Source of the DNA: Rhodococcus koreensis
GTDB lineage: Bacteria > Actinomycetota > Actinomycetes > Mycobacteriales > Mycobacteriaceae
Reading direction: 5' to 3'
Assembly: GCF_900105905.1 (NCBI RefSeq)
Contig: NZ_FNSV01000008.1
Coordinates: 1 to 64,000, forward strand
DNA: 64,000 bases
Made by a program: the position numbers and the translations under genes. The notes under the pieces were generated by a model, which saw only the letters and a program-made list of their open reading frames with translations, was not told where the DNA came from and made no database searches. This document shows positions 36,471 through 45,779 of the stretch, piece by piece. How positions within the stretch are numbered: the first letter of the stretch is position 1; each line of letters starts with the position of its first letter.

Positions 36471-36473
36471 CGT

Positions 36474-36511
36474 ATGGGTACCACCGGCTACCGCCCGCTG
36501 GTGGTACCCAT
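36474..36511 (+). terminator. Terminator after the Rieske-nitrilase operon
   Basis: Perfect 12-bp stem (ATGGGTACCACC at 36474-36485 with 36500-36511), four bases after the hydrolase stop. No T run follows. Confidence 0.65.
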
Positions 36512-36559
36512 CGCCCGACGACCCGGCATGAGTGAACCTAAGGAGAGGAGAACACGACC

Positions 36560-36694
36560 GTGCCGCTCTCGCAGAGCACGCTCACGCTGCTTCACAGGAT
36601 GGCGGCATCGTACGCCCGCGCGTACGTCGAGTACTGGGCGGAGACAGCTCCTCCGTCCGCTCCACTGCACCCATTACCGCAGCCCACTTCCTAA
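36560..36694 (+). CDS. Small ORF of 44 residues with strong ribosome site
   Basis: GTG 36560 is preceded by AAGGAGAGGAG. The product starts VPLSQSTLTLLHRMAASYAR and continues AYVEYWAETAPPS, a helical segment with aromatic residues, then a proline-rich end. It stops 19 bp before the WAPYGG protein. No family recognised; the ribosome site and spacing are the main support. Confidence 0.45.
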   Translation: MPLSQSTLTLLHRMAASYARAYVEYWAETAPPSAPLHPLPQPTS

Positions 36695-36713
36695 CACCGC
36701 CCCAGGAATTGTT

Positions 36714-37085
36714 ATGACCGTCGCCCGCCCGCAATCTCCTCCCGTCGCCGCAGATAGCAGCACTATCTCCCCTGTGACGGATATCGCCCGTCAAGTGCAT
36801 GAGTACCGACGCGAGCGCCTGCGGCGAACCCGGCGAAGACGGTTACAGGACGCCGCCTCACAGAACGCGGATCGCGAAACACGTCAGCTCGTCGAGCTCG
36901 CCAGGATATGGGCGCCCTACGGTGGAGCGCCGTCGGATGTGGTGTTCCAATCCTTTGGGATATCCCTCAATCAATTCGCCGCCAGACTTTGGGATGCGAT
37001 TTACCGGTTGGGCTGCGATTCGCACCTCATGAGCGAGCTAGAGGCCGTCTATCCCCGCCAACGACTCTCACGTACCGGCGTATGA
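36714..37085 (+). CDS. Small protein with WAPYGGAP motif, paralog of 12638-12916
   Basis: Protein of 123 residues; unknown function. A basic coiled stretch (HEYRRERLRRTRRRRLQD, about residues 29-46) is followed by ELARIWAPYGGAPSDVVFQ and SFGISLNQFAARLWDAIYRL. This core matches the protein at 12638-12916. The layout (basic helix, then a short helix-turn-helix-like unit) suggests a DNA-binding or regulatory protein. ATG 36714 has AGGAAT upstream. It lies 19 bp before the next gene. Confidence 0.7.
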   Translation: MTVARPQSPPVAADSSTISPVTDIARQVHEYRRERLRRTRRRRLQDAASQNADRETRQLVELARIWAPYGGAPSDVVFQSFGISLNQFAARLWDAIYRLGCDSHLMSELEAVYPRQRLSRTGV

Positions 37086-37103
37086 AGCGAGGGAGTTGAT
37101 TCG

Positions 37104-37622
37104 GTGACCGTCAATGCTGTGGCGTCCGGCACCTCGGGACGCCAGAGGGCAGACCGAACGGCTCCGTCGGGCGAGCATCCGGGATGCCGGCACGCGATTG
37201 AGTCGGCGGAACTGTTCGCACTGATGGAGGGGTGCGTGGGTGCTGCGGTGTTCCGGGAACGGGTGTTCAGCCGGGTAGCTGAGGGGGGTATGTTCCCTGG
37301 CGCGTGCGCAGCGCTGGAATCGCTTCGAGACAGCGAAGCCGACATGAGTCGATGTCTTCGCGATCTACTTGGGGAGCAGCGCGGAGGGATGCCTGACGAC
37401 TCGACAGGCCGTGCGGACGAATACGCAGCCCAGATCTGCAGGCTCGGATGGGAGGAGTTCGTTACCGCGGCGGTTTGTTTTGCCGAGGCCGCTCTCTGGC
37501 GGTTGTACTGCCTCAAGTCGATGGCCCCGGCGGCTATGCGGTCGTCGCTTCCGGCACTGATCGAGCATCAGAAGAAGCTGGTAGAGGTCGCTGGGCACCT
37601 TCGTTTCCAGCGGTGCGGGTGA
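37104..37622 (+). CDS. Hypothetical helical protein
   Basis: A 172-residue protein; no family recognised. It is predicted to be nearly all helical, with acid- and histidine-bearing stretches (AALESLRDSEADMSRCL, LGWEEFVTAAVCFAEAAL, LIEHQKKLVEVAGHL) that recall four-helix ferritin-like bundles, though no clear ExxH pair is present. GTG 37104 has AGGGAG upstream. It probably shares a transcript with the WAPYGG protein. Confidence 0.6.
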   Translation: MTVNAVASGTSGRQRADRTAPSGEHPGCRHAIESAELFALMEGCVGAAVFRERVFSRVAEGGMFPGACAALESLRDSEADMSRCLRDLLGEQRGGMPDDSTGRADEYAAQICRLGWEEFVTAAVCFAEAALWRLYCLKSMAPAAMRSSLPALIEHQKKLVEVAGHLRFQRCG

Positions 37623-38151
37623 GCTCGCTGTTCCCCAATCCTCCGTCTCCACTGTCAGCAATGATGACCGCTTCCAGCCCACACATGAGTGTGCGGCGTC
37701 AGGCCAATCGTCTTCACGGGTCGGACCTCGGGGGAGTATCTGCGGACGCAGCCGTGGCGTAACTGCGCGGCGAGGCTGACAGGCACGGTAGTCCTTACCG
37801 GTCCCGTTCTCGGCAGCATGCCGGATCTGGAGGCAGTCTGCTAGCAAGCTCATTGCCGAACAGCGAACCGATGAGTTCGCTCTGCCGAACATAGCGCGCT
37901 GTAGTGCGAAGGCTGTACGGACGGCATGGGCATCGACCAGCGGGTGTCCGGTCACGGCCTCAGTGGTGTCTGTGAAATAGTGGTGACGTCAATCACCGCG
38001 CACTAGGCTACTCATGCTCGGTCAAGAGGTGATCACATGTGCGTGAGTTGTAGATCTTGGTCTGCCGGCTTCGGCGCTGTCCCTCCAGTCGTCGCGTGCA
38101 ATCGCGGGCGCGAGGCCGGACGGGGCCGAAGAGCAGGGTCCTGATGTCGAC
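37623..38151. other. Intergenic region before pknK
   Basis: About 530 bp with no supportable gene. A minus-strand frame of 196 residues spans 37365-37955 but overlaps the coding strand of the previous gene and shows no family pattern. The promoter of pknK should lie near 38000-38140. Confidence 0.35.
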
Positions 38152-41100
38152 ATGGACGAATCCGATCAGGCGGGGACCGAGCGGGATGTGGCTGGGGGAA
38201 TCGCCGCCGAGCTGGAGGCTGAGGGGTTTCTGCATGCTCGGGTGGTCGGACACGGCGGTTTCGGGATCGTCTACCGGTTAGACCAGGAGGACCTGCGCCG
38301 TACCGTCGCGATCAAGGTCTTGCAATCCGATGTCGACCCCGCTAGTCGCGCACGTTTTCTCCGCGAGCAACAAGCGATGGGCGCTCTGTCCGAACATCCG
38401 AACATAGTGGCCATCCTTCAAGCAGGCGTTACACGCACCGGACACCCCTACCTAGTCATGCCCTTCCACGGGCGCGGTTCACTGGACGAAAGGATTCGCC
38501 GGGGCGGACCACTCAGCTGGCCTGCAGCGACGAGTATCGGAGTCCGAATCGCTGGTGCCTTGGAAACCGCCCACCGATTGCGCATACTCCACCGGGACGT
38601 TAAGCCGTCGAACATACTGTTGACCGACTACGGCGAGCCCGCCCTCACCGACTTCGGAATCGCACGGATAGAGGGCGGCTTCGAAACGTCCGCAAACATC
38701 ATCACCGCCACCCCCGCCTTCACTCCTCCGGAAGTGCTCCAAGGGCAGCCTCCGACACCTGCCTCCGACATCTACGCTCTCGGAGCCACCCTCTTCTGCG
38801 CAATTACCGGGCATGCGGCCTTCGAACGCCGATCAGGTGAGCAGGCAATCTCGCAGTTCTTCAGAATCCTGCGTGATCCGATCCCGAATCTCCGCAGCCA
38901 CAGAATTCCAGATGATCTCTGTGTTGCTATCGAGCACGCCATGACACGAGATCCGGCAGAGCGCCCTCCGACCGCCGCCGCTTTCGGGGAGGAACTGCGC
39001 CTCGTCCAGCGCCACCACTCGCTTCCACTCGATGATATGGCTTTGCCAGGAGAGCCTGGAGAGGTCGATGAAGACCGGCACGACATCCCGACCGACAACC
39101 AAGGGTTATCGGGAAGCCACACAGGCGGTGCGAGACGGTCTGGTGTCTTGTCTGTGCCGATCGGCCCGGTGACGAAGTACCGCCCACCCCGAAGCCTTCG
39201 AAGGATGGTCGAGCGCAGCCGGCTCATCGATCTCTTGCGTTTAGGTGGGGAACGCCGGCTCATCGTGATCCACGGTCCCGCCGGCTTCGGAAAGAGCACC
39301 TTGGCAGTCCAATGGAGCAGTCACCTGAAGGCAATGGGCACTTCAGTCGCATGGCTCGCGATTGACCGCGACGATAACAATGTGGTCTGGTTCCTGGCCC
39401 ATGTCCTCGAGGCGATCAGACAAGTGAGACCCGCCCTCGCGGAAGAACTGGCACGTGCCCTCGAAGAATACGGAGACAACGCCGAACGATTCGTCCTCAC
39501 CTCACTCATCGACGAAATTCACGAGAGCGGCGAACGCATAGCCTTGGTGATCGACGACTGGCACCGAGTGACAGATGCTTCCACGATCGCCTCTCTCGAG
39601 TACCTCATCGACAACAGCTGTCACCACCTCCAGCTGATCGTGACAAGCAGGACCAGATCTGGACTCCCGCTCAGCCGCACACGAGTTCACGACGAATTGG
39701 TGGAAATAGACTCGAGCCAACTAAAATTCGACATTGACGAATCGCAGGATTTCCTCGCCGAGCTGGGCGGGCTGGCGTTGTCGCGCTCGGAAGTCACCCA
39801 GATAGTTCGCTCGACGGATGGATGGGCGGCAGCCTTGCAATTGGCCTCGTTATCGCTGCGTGGCCGGAGCGATACCGCGGCGTTCATCGGCACCATGTCG
39901 GGACGCCATCGCGCGATCGGAGACTATTTGGCGGAGAATGTACTGGATTCGCTCGATCCGGCCATCTTGGACTTTCTCCTGTCGATCTGCGTGACCGAAA
40001 GAATCTGTGGCGACCTCGCATCGGCATTGACCCAGGGTAGACACGGTCGAGCGATGCTGGAGGAGGTTGAGCGACGAGACCTGTTCCTTCACCAGGCGGA
40101 CGACGCGGGAGAGTGGTACCGCTTCAGCGGGGTGTTCAGTGCGTTCCTCCGTGGTCGGCTGGAACGGGACCTTCCTGAACGGAAGGACGACCTTCATCGG
40201 ATCGCATTCGGATGGTTCGCCGACCGTCGCCTTCTGCGGGAAGCAGTCGATCACGCCTTGGCGGCCGGTGAGGTGGAACAAGCGGTCACCCTTGTGGAGA
40301 CATACGGGATGTACTTGGTCGACCACGGCCAAATGGTGACCCTCCTCGGACTGATAGACAAGCTGCCGCCACGCGAGGTCGTCAATCGCCCTCGGTTGCA
40401 AATCGCGATCGCGCAAGCAAATGTGTCGCTGCATCGCTCAGCAGCGGCACGGTCCGCCCTCGACCTCGCAGACTTCTCCCTCGGACAGACAGCCGATGAG
40501 CAGGTGGATGACACGCTGGTGGTCGAAGCCAACGTGGTACGGGGCGTACTCGACGTCACAATGGACCGTATCGACAATGTTGAAACTCTGGTTTCGCCCT
40601 GCCTGGATGACCCAGACTCCCAAAGCGCCTGGACAGTCTCTGTGGCCGCAAACATCAAATCATTTGTAAACATCTGTCGATTCGAGTTCGACGCGGCCCG
40701 GCGCCTACAAGATTGGGCAGCCGGTTACCATCGCCGCGCCGAAGGCACTTTCACCGAAGTCTACGGATACTGTTATGCAGGTCTGGCAGCCCGTGAGCAA
40801 CTCGATGTAGCATCGGCGGAAGCGAGCTTCCTGCATGCCTTGCATACCGCCCGAGAATCGATGGGCTTCCACTCGCACGCAGCTCGGATGGCCAGCGCTT
40901 TGCTCGGTGAGCTGCGCTACGAGCAGAACCACCTCGAGGAGGCAGAACAGCTGCTTGACGAGAGCCACGCGATGGGATCGGAAATCGCGTTAGTGGATTT
41001 CATGATTGCCATCTACGCCACTGGATCTCGAGTGAAGGCGCTCACCGGCGATGTCAGTGCCGCCGCCGAGCTTCTGAACGAGGGAAAGGAAATCGCTCGA

Positions 41101-41613
41101 AGTATGGACCTTCCGCGGCTGGCAGCACGTATCGAGGACGAAGAACTGCGGCAGGGACTCCTTCGAACCGCACGCGTCATTCAGGGTGGTGAACCGCCGC
41201 ATGATCATATGAAGAGGGACCACATCAAGGGGATTGAGGCGATCACCGCCCAAACCGTCGAAGCGTCGACCATACGACAAATGCTGCGAACCAAGAAACC
41301 GGACCGCGTCGATGCCGCCTGCGTCAGAGCCCGCCAATTGACGCAGGGAATCGCCATGAACGATCGTCCACGGGCTCTTTTGCAGGCGAAACTTCTGCTG
41401 ATCGCCTGTCTCATCGAGGCCGGACGGATGACCGAGGCGGAAGAAATGCTGACCCCGGTTGCGCAGCAATGCGCAGAATTGGGGCTAGTCCGATTGCTGG
41501 CAGATGCCGGCCCCCAGTTGATCAATGCGGTAGCACGAATCCGCGGTCTTCCACCTTCCTTCCTTCAAGCGGTAGCAACTGCGGGAAACAATGGCCTTCA
41601 CCCGGCCGGATGA
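38152..41613 (+). CDS. pknK: PknK-like serine/threonine kinase fused to a MalT-type ATPase/TPR regulator
   Basis: Large regulator of 1153 residues. The kinase domain (about 28-290) has the glycine loop GHGGFGIVYR, VAIKV lysine (about 54), the catalytic loop HRDVKPSNILL (about 147) and TDFGIAR. A linker leads to a STAND-type ATPase with Walker A HGPAGFGKSTLA (about 375) and Walker B ALVIDDWHRV (about 465). The rest (about 650-1150) is helical repeats like those of MalT and PknK. No C-terminal LuxR helix-turn-helix is seen, so it may act through protein contacts. Its genetic target is not evident; the catabolic clusters on both sides are candidates. Confidence 0.9.
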   Translation: MDESDQAGTERDVAGGIAAELEAEGFLHARVVGHGGFGIVYRLDQEDLRRTVAIKVLQSDVDPASRARFLREQQAMGALSEHPNIVAILQAGVTRTGHPYLVMPFHGRGSLDERIRRGGPLSWPAATSIGVRIAGALETAHRLRILHRDVKPSNILLTDYGEPALTDFGIARIEGGFETSANIITATPAFTPPEVLQGQPPTPASDIYALGATLFCAITGHAAFERRSGEQAISQFFRILRDPIPNLRSHRIPDDLCVAIEHAMTRDPAERPPTAAAFGEELRLVQRHHSLPLDDMALPGEPGEVDEDRHDIPTDNQGLSGSHTGGARRSGVLSVPIGPVTKYRPPRSLRRMVERSRLIDLLRLGGERRLIVIHGPAGFGKSTLAVQWSSHLKAMGTSVAWLAIDRDDNNVVWFLAHVLEAIRQVRPALAEELARALEEYGDNAERFVLTSLIDEIHESGERIALVIDDWHRVTDASTIASLEYLIDNSCHHLQLIVTSRTRSGLPLSRTRVHDELVEIDSSQLKFDIDESQDFLAELGGLALSRSEVTQIVRSTDGWAAALQLASLSLRGRSDTAAFIGTMSGRHRAIGDYLAENVLDSLDPAILDFLLSICVTERICGDLASALTQGRHGRAMLEEVERRDLFLHQADDAGEWYRFSGVFSAFLRGRLERDLPERKDDLHRIAFGWFADRRLLREAVDHALAAGEVEQAVTLVETYGMYLVDHGQMVTLLGLIDKLPPREVVNRPRLQIAIAQANVSLHRSAAARSALDLADFSLGQTADEQVDDTLVVEANVVRGVLDVTMDRIDNVETLVSPCLDDPDSQSAWTVSVAANIKSFVNICRFEFDAARRLQDWAAGYHRRAEGTFTEVYGYCYAGLAAREQLDVASAEASFLHALHTARESMGFHSHAARMASALLGELRYEQNHLEEAEQLLDESHAMGSEIALVDFMIAIYATGSRVKALTGDVSAAAELLNEGKEIARSMDLPRLAARIEDEELRQGLLRTARVIQGGEPPHDHMKRDHIKGIEAITAQTVEASTIRQMLRTKKPDRVDAACVRARQLTQGIAMNDRPRALLQAKLLLIACLIEAGRMTEAEEMLTPVAQQCAELGLVRLLADAGPQLINAVARIRGLPPSFLQAVATAGNNGLHPAG

Positions 41614-41829
41614 GTACGAAAGTTCCCGTGGCGTCGCCCCCTGAAGGAGGACCGCTCGAACTGCTGCGATCAGATCGATCCGCGAAGCTACGGACGGTTG
41701 CCACTGAGCGGTCGGAGTCGGGACATGCAGCCAACCCTCGTATGATTCGCCCGCCTGCAGAGCCTTATTGCGGCACGGATCGAGGTCGAGCACAATTACC
41801 AAATTGCCTTGGTCGCCTGTTCTCGACGC

Positions 41830-42065
41830 GCTGAGCTCCGCAGAATTTCGCACACCGTCCCCGACCGCCGCGACCAGATCCGATATCGCAAGGTGAGGAT
41901 CGGCTGGGGTCGACCGCCGGCGTTCGACAAGGACCGCTACCGCGAACGCAGCACCGCCGAACGTGGTTCGGGCGTCTCAAGCAGTGGCGTGGCATTGCCA
42001 CTCGTACGACAGGTACGCCACGATCTACCACGGTGGCGTACTCTCGCCGCCTTATGCGCACATCC
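41830..42065 (+). pseudogene. IS5-type transposase C-terminal remnant
   Basis: The stretch RRISHTVPDRRDQIRYRKVR, GWGRPPAFDKDRYRERSTAER and, after one frameshift, FGRLKQWRGIAT then RYATIYHGGV is the conserved end of IS5-group (IS4-like DDE) transposases, including the E of the DDE triad in RSTAER. At least two frameshifts break it and no N-terminal half or clear terminal repeats were found. It sits between the converging pknK and fadB-like genes and marks old insertion activity. The rest of 41614-42166 has no convincing gene. Confidence 0.75.
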
Positions 42066-42166
42066 TGCTACCGCTGTCACGACGGATACCGGTGGCAGCT
42101 TGACTGATTCGTCGCATGCTGACACCGGTATCCTCTGGCGCACCGCAATTTTCGTGGAAGAGCCGC

Positions 42167-44278
42167 TTACTGGAAGGATGTTTTCCCGTCCCGGACGGCT
42201 TGTTCGAGGAGCGGTGCCGGTGACCAGTACTCTCCATGCACCGCCTCGAACTGCCGGATCCTGCGGAGGACCTCCTGGAGGCCCAGGGACTGCGCGTAGT
42301 ACATCGGCCCGCCCCGGTGAGCCGGGAATCCGTAGCCGTCGACGTAGACGACGTCGATGTCGGACGCGCGCTGGGCGATGCCTTCGCCGAGGATCTTCGC
42401 GCCCTCGTTCACGAGCGCGAGGATGCACCGGTCGACGATCTCGGCGTCGGCGATCTCCCGCTGCTCGATCCCATCCTCTTGCGCGCAGCGGCGGATGACC
42501 TGCTCGACCACAGGGTCGGGTACCGGTAACCGGCTGCCGGCCTCGTACCGGTAGTAGCCGGCTGCGGTCTTCTGCCCGAAACGGCCACCCTCACAGAGGA
42601 CGTCGGCAACCCGCGAGTACCGCAGATGCTGGGGCCGGCTGGGGGCCAGGCGCTTGCGGGCTGCCCATCCGATGTCGAGACCGGCCAGGTCGGACATCGC
42701 GAACGGTCCCATCGCGAGCCCGAAGTCCTGCAGGACGTGGTCGACCCGTTCGGGCGTCGCGCCTTCTTCGAGCAAAAAGTCCGCCTCGCGGCGGTACGGC
42801 GAAAGCATCCGGTTCCCGATGAACCCCTCACACACCTTCGACAGCACCGGAACCTTGTCGATCTTCTGCGCCACTGCCAGGCTGGTCACGACGACATCGT
42901 CCGCGGTCACCTCACCACGCACCACTTCGAGCAGCTTCATCACATTCGCCGGACTGAAGAAGTGCAGACCGATCACGTCCTGTGGCCGGGAGATCGACCG
43001 GGCGAGTTCGTCGACGTCCAACCGGGACGTGTTCGACGCCAGCACCGTGCCCGGTTTGCAGAGGGCATCGAGTTTCGCGAACACCTCCTTCTTCACCGTC
43101 ATGTCCTCGAAGACCGCCTCCACAACGAGATCGGCCGACGAGACGGTGTCGAGATCGAGGCTCGGCTCGATCAGGGCGATCCGCTGCTCCACCTGGTGCG
43201 TGGTCAACCGACCCTTTGCGGCGGAGGCCTCGTAGTTGCGGCGGATCGTCGCCACACCACGATCGAGCGCGTCGACGTTCTGGTCGATCAAATCGGCCGG
43301 GACACCGCCGTTGGCGAAAGCCATCGCGATACCCGTACCCATGGTGCCGGAACCGATCACGGCCACACGGTTGATCGGCCTCGGCACGGTGGCACGGTCG
43401 ATGTCGGCCACCTTCACCGCTTCCTTTTCCGCGAAGAAGACGTGCCGCAAAGCCTGCGCCTCCGGACTGTCGACCAGTCGCACGAAGGCGGCGCGCTCGA
43501 GGGCCAGTCCGTCCTCGATCGGGTGGGTGGTGGCGGCCTCGACCGCGTCGATGGCCGCGAGTTGCGCGACTCGGTTGCGGGTGCTCGGACGGACGGCCTT
43601 GCGGGCGGCGTCGAAGTCGACACCGTCACGGCTGACGGGCGGACGATCGTCGATGACCGGTGCGGCGGAGCCTTCGGGGACACTGTTGCTGAGGAAGGTC
43701 AGTGCGGCGTCGAGGGGGTCGCCGGTCACGCAGTAGTCGACGATGCCGAGTTCGGCGGCGCGGGACGCCGTCACGGTGGCACCGTTCTGGATCAGGGTCA
43801 GCGCCTCGGCGGTGCCGATCAGCCGCGGCAGGCGCTGGGTGCCGCCGGCGCCGGGGAGCAGGCCCACGTTGACCTCGGGAAGTCCGATCCTCGCTCCAGT
43901 CTGAGCGATGCGGTAGTTGCACACCAATGCCAGTTCGAGGCCACCGCCGAGAGCGAAGCCGTGAATGGCGGCGACCACCGGTTTGCGCAGCGCCTGGATC
44001 TGGGCGAAGACCTCCGACACGGACGGTTTCACCACAGCGGCTGGTGTGCCGAACTGCCGTAAATCCGCGCCGCCGCAGAATCCCTTGCCGTCTCCGACGA
44101 TGACTACCCCGCAGATCGCGTCATCACGGGATGCGGCGATACCCGCGGACAGACCGGTACGGATCGTGTCCCCGAGACCGTTTACCGGCGGGTTTGCCAA
44201 CCGGATTACAGCGACGCCGTCGCGCACTTCGTACTGCACGGTCGGTGACAGATCGACGATCTGCGTTGTCTCACTCAT
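42167..44278 (-). CDS. Bifunctional enoyl-CoA hydratase / 3-hydroxyacyl-CoA dehydrogenase (FadB type)
   Basis: Two beta-oxidation steps in one chain of 703 residues. The N-terminal crotonase domain has [12 protein letters not shown] and the catalytic [17 protein letters not shown] and [20 protein letters not shown]. The 3-hydroxyacyl-CoA dehydrogenase domain starts at [20 protein letters not shown] (about 305) with [17 protein letters not shown] and the helical end [16 protein letters not shown]. Last gene of a minus-strand operon (ligase, maoC, thiolase, transporter, fadB). Both domains look complete. Confidence 0.93.
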   Translation of the reverse strand: MSETTQIVDLSPTVQYEVRDGVAVIRLANPPVNGLGDTIRTGLSAGIAASRDDAICGVVIVGDGKGFCGGADLRQFGTPAAVVKPSVSEVFAQIQALRKPVVAAIHGFALGGGLELALVCNYRIAQTGARIGLPEVNVGLLPGAGGTQRLPRLIGTAEALTLIQNGATVTASRAAELGIVDYCVTGDPLDAALTFLSNSVPEGSAAPVIDDRPPVSRDGVDFDAARKAVRPSTRNRVAQLAAIDAVEAATTHPIEDGLALERAAFVRLVDSPEAQALRHVFFAEKEAVKVADIDRATVPRPINRVAVIGSGTMGTGIAMAFANGGVPADLIDQNVDALDRGVATIRRNYEASAAKGRLTTHQVEQRIALIEPSLDLDTVSSADLVVEAVFEDMTVKKEVFAKLDALCKPGTVLASNTSRLDVDELARSISRPQDVIGLHFFSPANVMKLLEVVRGEVTADDVVVTSLAVAQKIDKVPVLSKVCEGFIGNRMLSPYRREADFLLEEGATPERVDHVLQDFGLAMGPFAMSDLAGLDIGWAARKRLAPSRPQHLRYSRVADVLCEGGRFGQKTAAGYYRYEAGSRLPVPDPVVEQVIRRCAQEDGIEQREIADAEIVDRCILALVNEGAKILGEGIAQRASDIDVVYVDGYGFPAHRGGPMYYAQSLGLQEVLRRIRQFEAVHGEYWSPAPLLEQAVRDGKTSFQ

Positions 44279-44318
44279 ACAAAATTCTTCTCTCTTTTGA
44301 CTACGGTTCTAGGTCTGC

Positions 44319-45659
44319 TCACGAGGACTTCTGATGGGCCATCACACGGTCGGCATCGCGCGCGGGGTTGATGAAGAGCATGGCGATGACGGCGCCCACC
44401 ACCGCCAGTACTCCGAATGCCTGGAACGATTGCGAATACCCGATAGCTGGGGAGATCGCCGTATCGACGATTCTGCCCGTTGCGTAGGGGGCGACGACGC
44501 CGCCGATGGCCATCAGTGCCAGGAATGTGCCCAATGTTCCGGCCAACTGGGGTTTGGGGCAGATCTGTGAGATGGCCGCGTTCATCACGGGGATGACAAT
44601 GCAGCCGATCCCGTAGCCCACCGAGACCACCACCACGGTCATCGCTGGGGCTGCGATGTAGGGCAACACCACCATGGACAGTCCGCAGATCAGCAGACCC
44701 GCCGCCGGTAGTACACCCCGCACCAGTCGCGAGCTGACGCCACGACTCATCAGGCGGTCGCTAACGAACGACACGCTGAACATCGCGACCAGGGCAGCGA
44801 TGCTGGGGAAGCCGAACATCGTGCCGGCTTCCAACCGCGAATAGCCCAGACCCTTCTCGAAGTACGACGGGAGCCACGTCAATACCACGGTCAGCAACGC
44901 GTACATGGGGATCACTGCTGCGGTCGCGGCCAGGAACGTCGGGGTGCGGAAGATGGCGGTCCAGGGAACGCGCGCAGCATCAGTGTTCGTGTCGGTCGGC
45001 TCGGATGTATCCGGTGTGGTCTGCTTCTTACGCTTTTCTCCGTAGGGTCCCTCTTTCCAGGTGGACAGCCACAGCGCGCACCAGGCCACCCCGATGATCA
45101 TCATCACGATGAACGAGGCATGCCAGCCGTAGGTGATGATGACGTAGGTCAGAGCAGGTGCCACCGCGATCTTGGCGACGGAGTTGGCTGATGAGATGAA
45201 GGCTCCCGGCAGTGCCCGCTTCTCGAGGGGATGCCACGAATAGGCTGCCGTGTGAATGAGGGCGCCCGACGGTCCTTCCAAGAATCCCAACAGGATCCGG
45301 CTCACCAGCAATACCGCGAAGCTCGCTGCCAGGATCATGGGCAGCATGCAGATCGCCCAGGAAATCGCCAAGAATGTGAGCGACCATTTCAGGGTCATCC
45401 ACTTGTTGATCGCGCCGGCGAAGAACCCGGATACTGCGAAGGCGAAGAAGAAGAGGCTGCCCGCGAGTCCGATCTGTGCCGATGTCAGCCCGAACTCTTC
45501 TTTCAGGGGCTGCGCTACGAGTCCGAGAAGAATCTTATCGCTGTAGTTTATCGTGTACAGCAGCACCAGGACTGCGGTGATTCCCCAAGCTGTCCGGCGA
45601 GACTGCGGCACAGCAGTTTTGGTGTGTGACGGTGGGTGAAAAACTTTTGAGATGGACAT
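44319..45659 (-). CDS. MFS transporter, anion:cation symporter-like
   Basis: Twelve-helix transporter of 446 residues. The first helix RRTAWGITAVLVLLYTINYSDK followed by LGLVAQPLKEEFGLTSAQIG is typical of organic-acid transporters of the ACS (phthalate/tartrate/hexuronate) group. ATG 45659 has GAGGGATGCC upstream. Located between thiolase and fadB, it probably imports the acid activated by the ligase of this operon. Confidence 0.87.
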   Translation of the reverse strand: MSISKVFHPPSHTKTAVPQSRRTAWGITAVLVLLYTINYSDKILLGLVAQPLKEEFGLTSAQIGLAGSLFFFAFAVSGFFAGAINKWMTLKWSLTFLAISWAICMLPMILAASFAVLLVSRILLGFLEGPSGALIHTAAYSWHPLEKRALPGAFISSANSVAKIAVAPALTYVIITYGWHASFIVMMIIGVAWCALWLSTWKEGPYGEKRKKQTTPDTSEPTDTNTDAARVPWTAIFRTPTFLAATAAVIPMYALLTVVLTWLPSYFEKGLGYSRLEAGTMFGFPSIAALVAMFSVSFVSDRLMSRGVSSRLVRGVLPAAGLLICGLSMVVLPYIAAPAMTVVVVSVGYGIGCIVIPVMNAAISQICPKPQLAGTLGTFLALMAIGGVVAPYATGRIVDTAISPAIGYSQSFQAFGVLAVVGAVIAMLFINPARDADRVMAHQKSS

Positions 45660-45779
45660 GGCATCCCTCGATCCCTTGTGGAGAAGAATTGTTGATGAAG
45701 CGCGGGGTTGACAGAGATTACGTCAGGTGACCCGGCGTCTGGGGCCGGCGGCGGGAACCTTTGCCGGCGGCCCGGATGG

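Noticed and set aside
41614-42166. Complete insertion sequence
   Set aside because: Only a broken C-terminal transposase part is present; no N-terminal half or paired terminal repeats were found.
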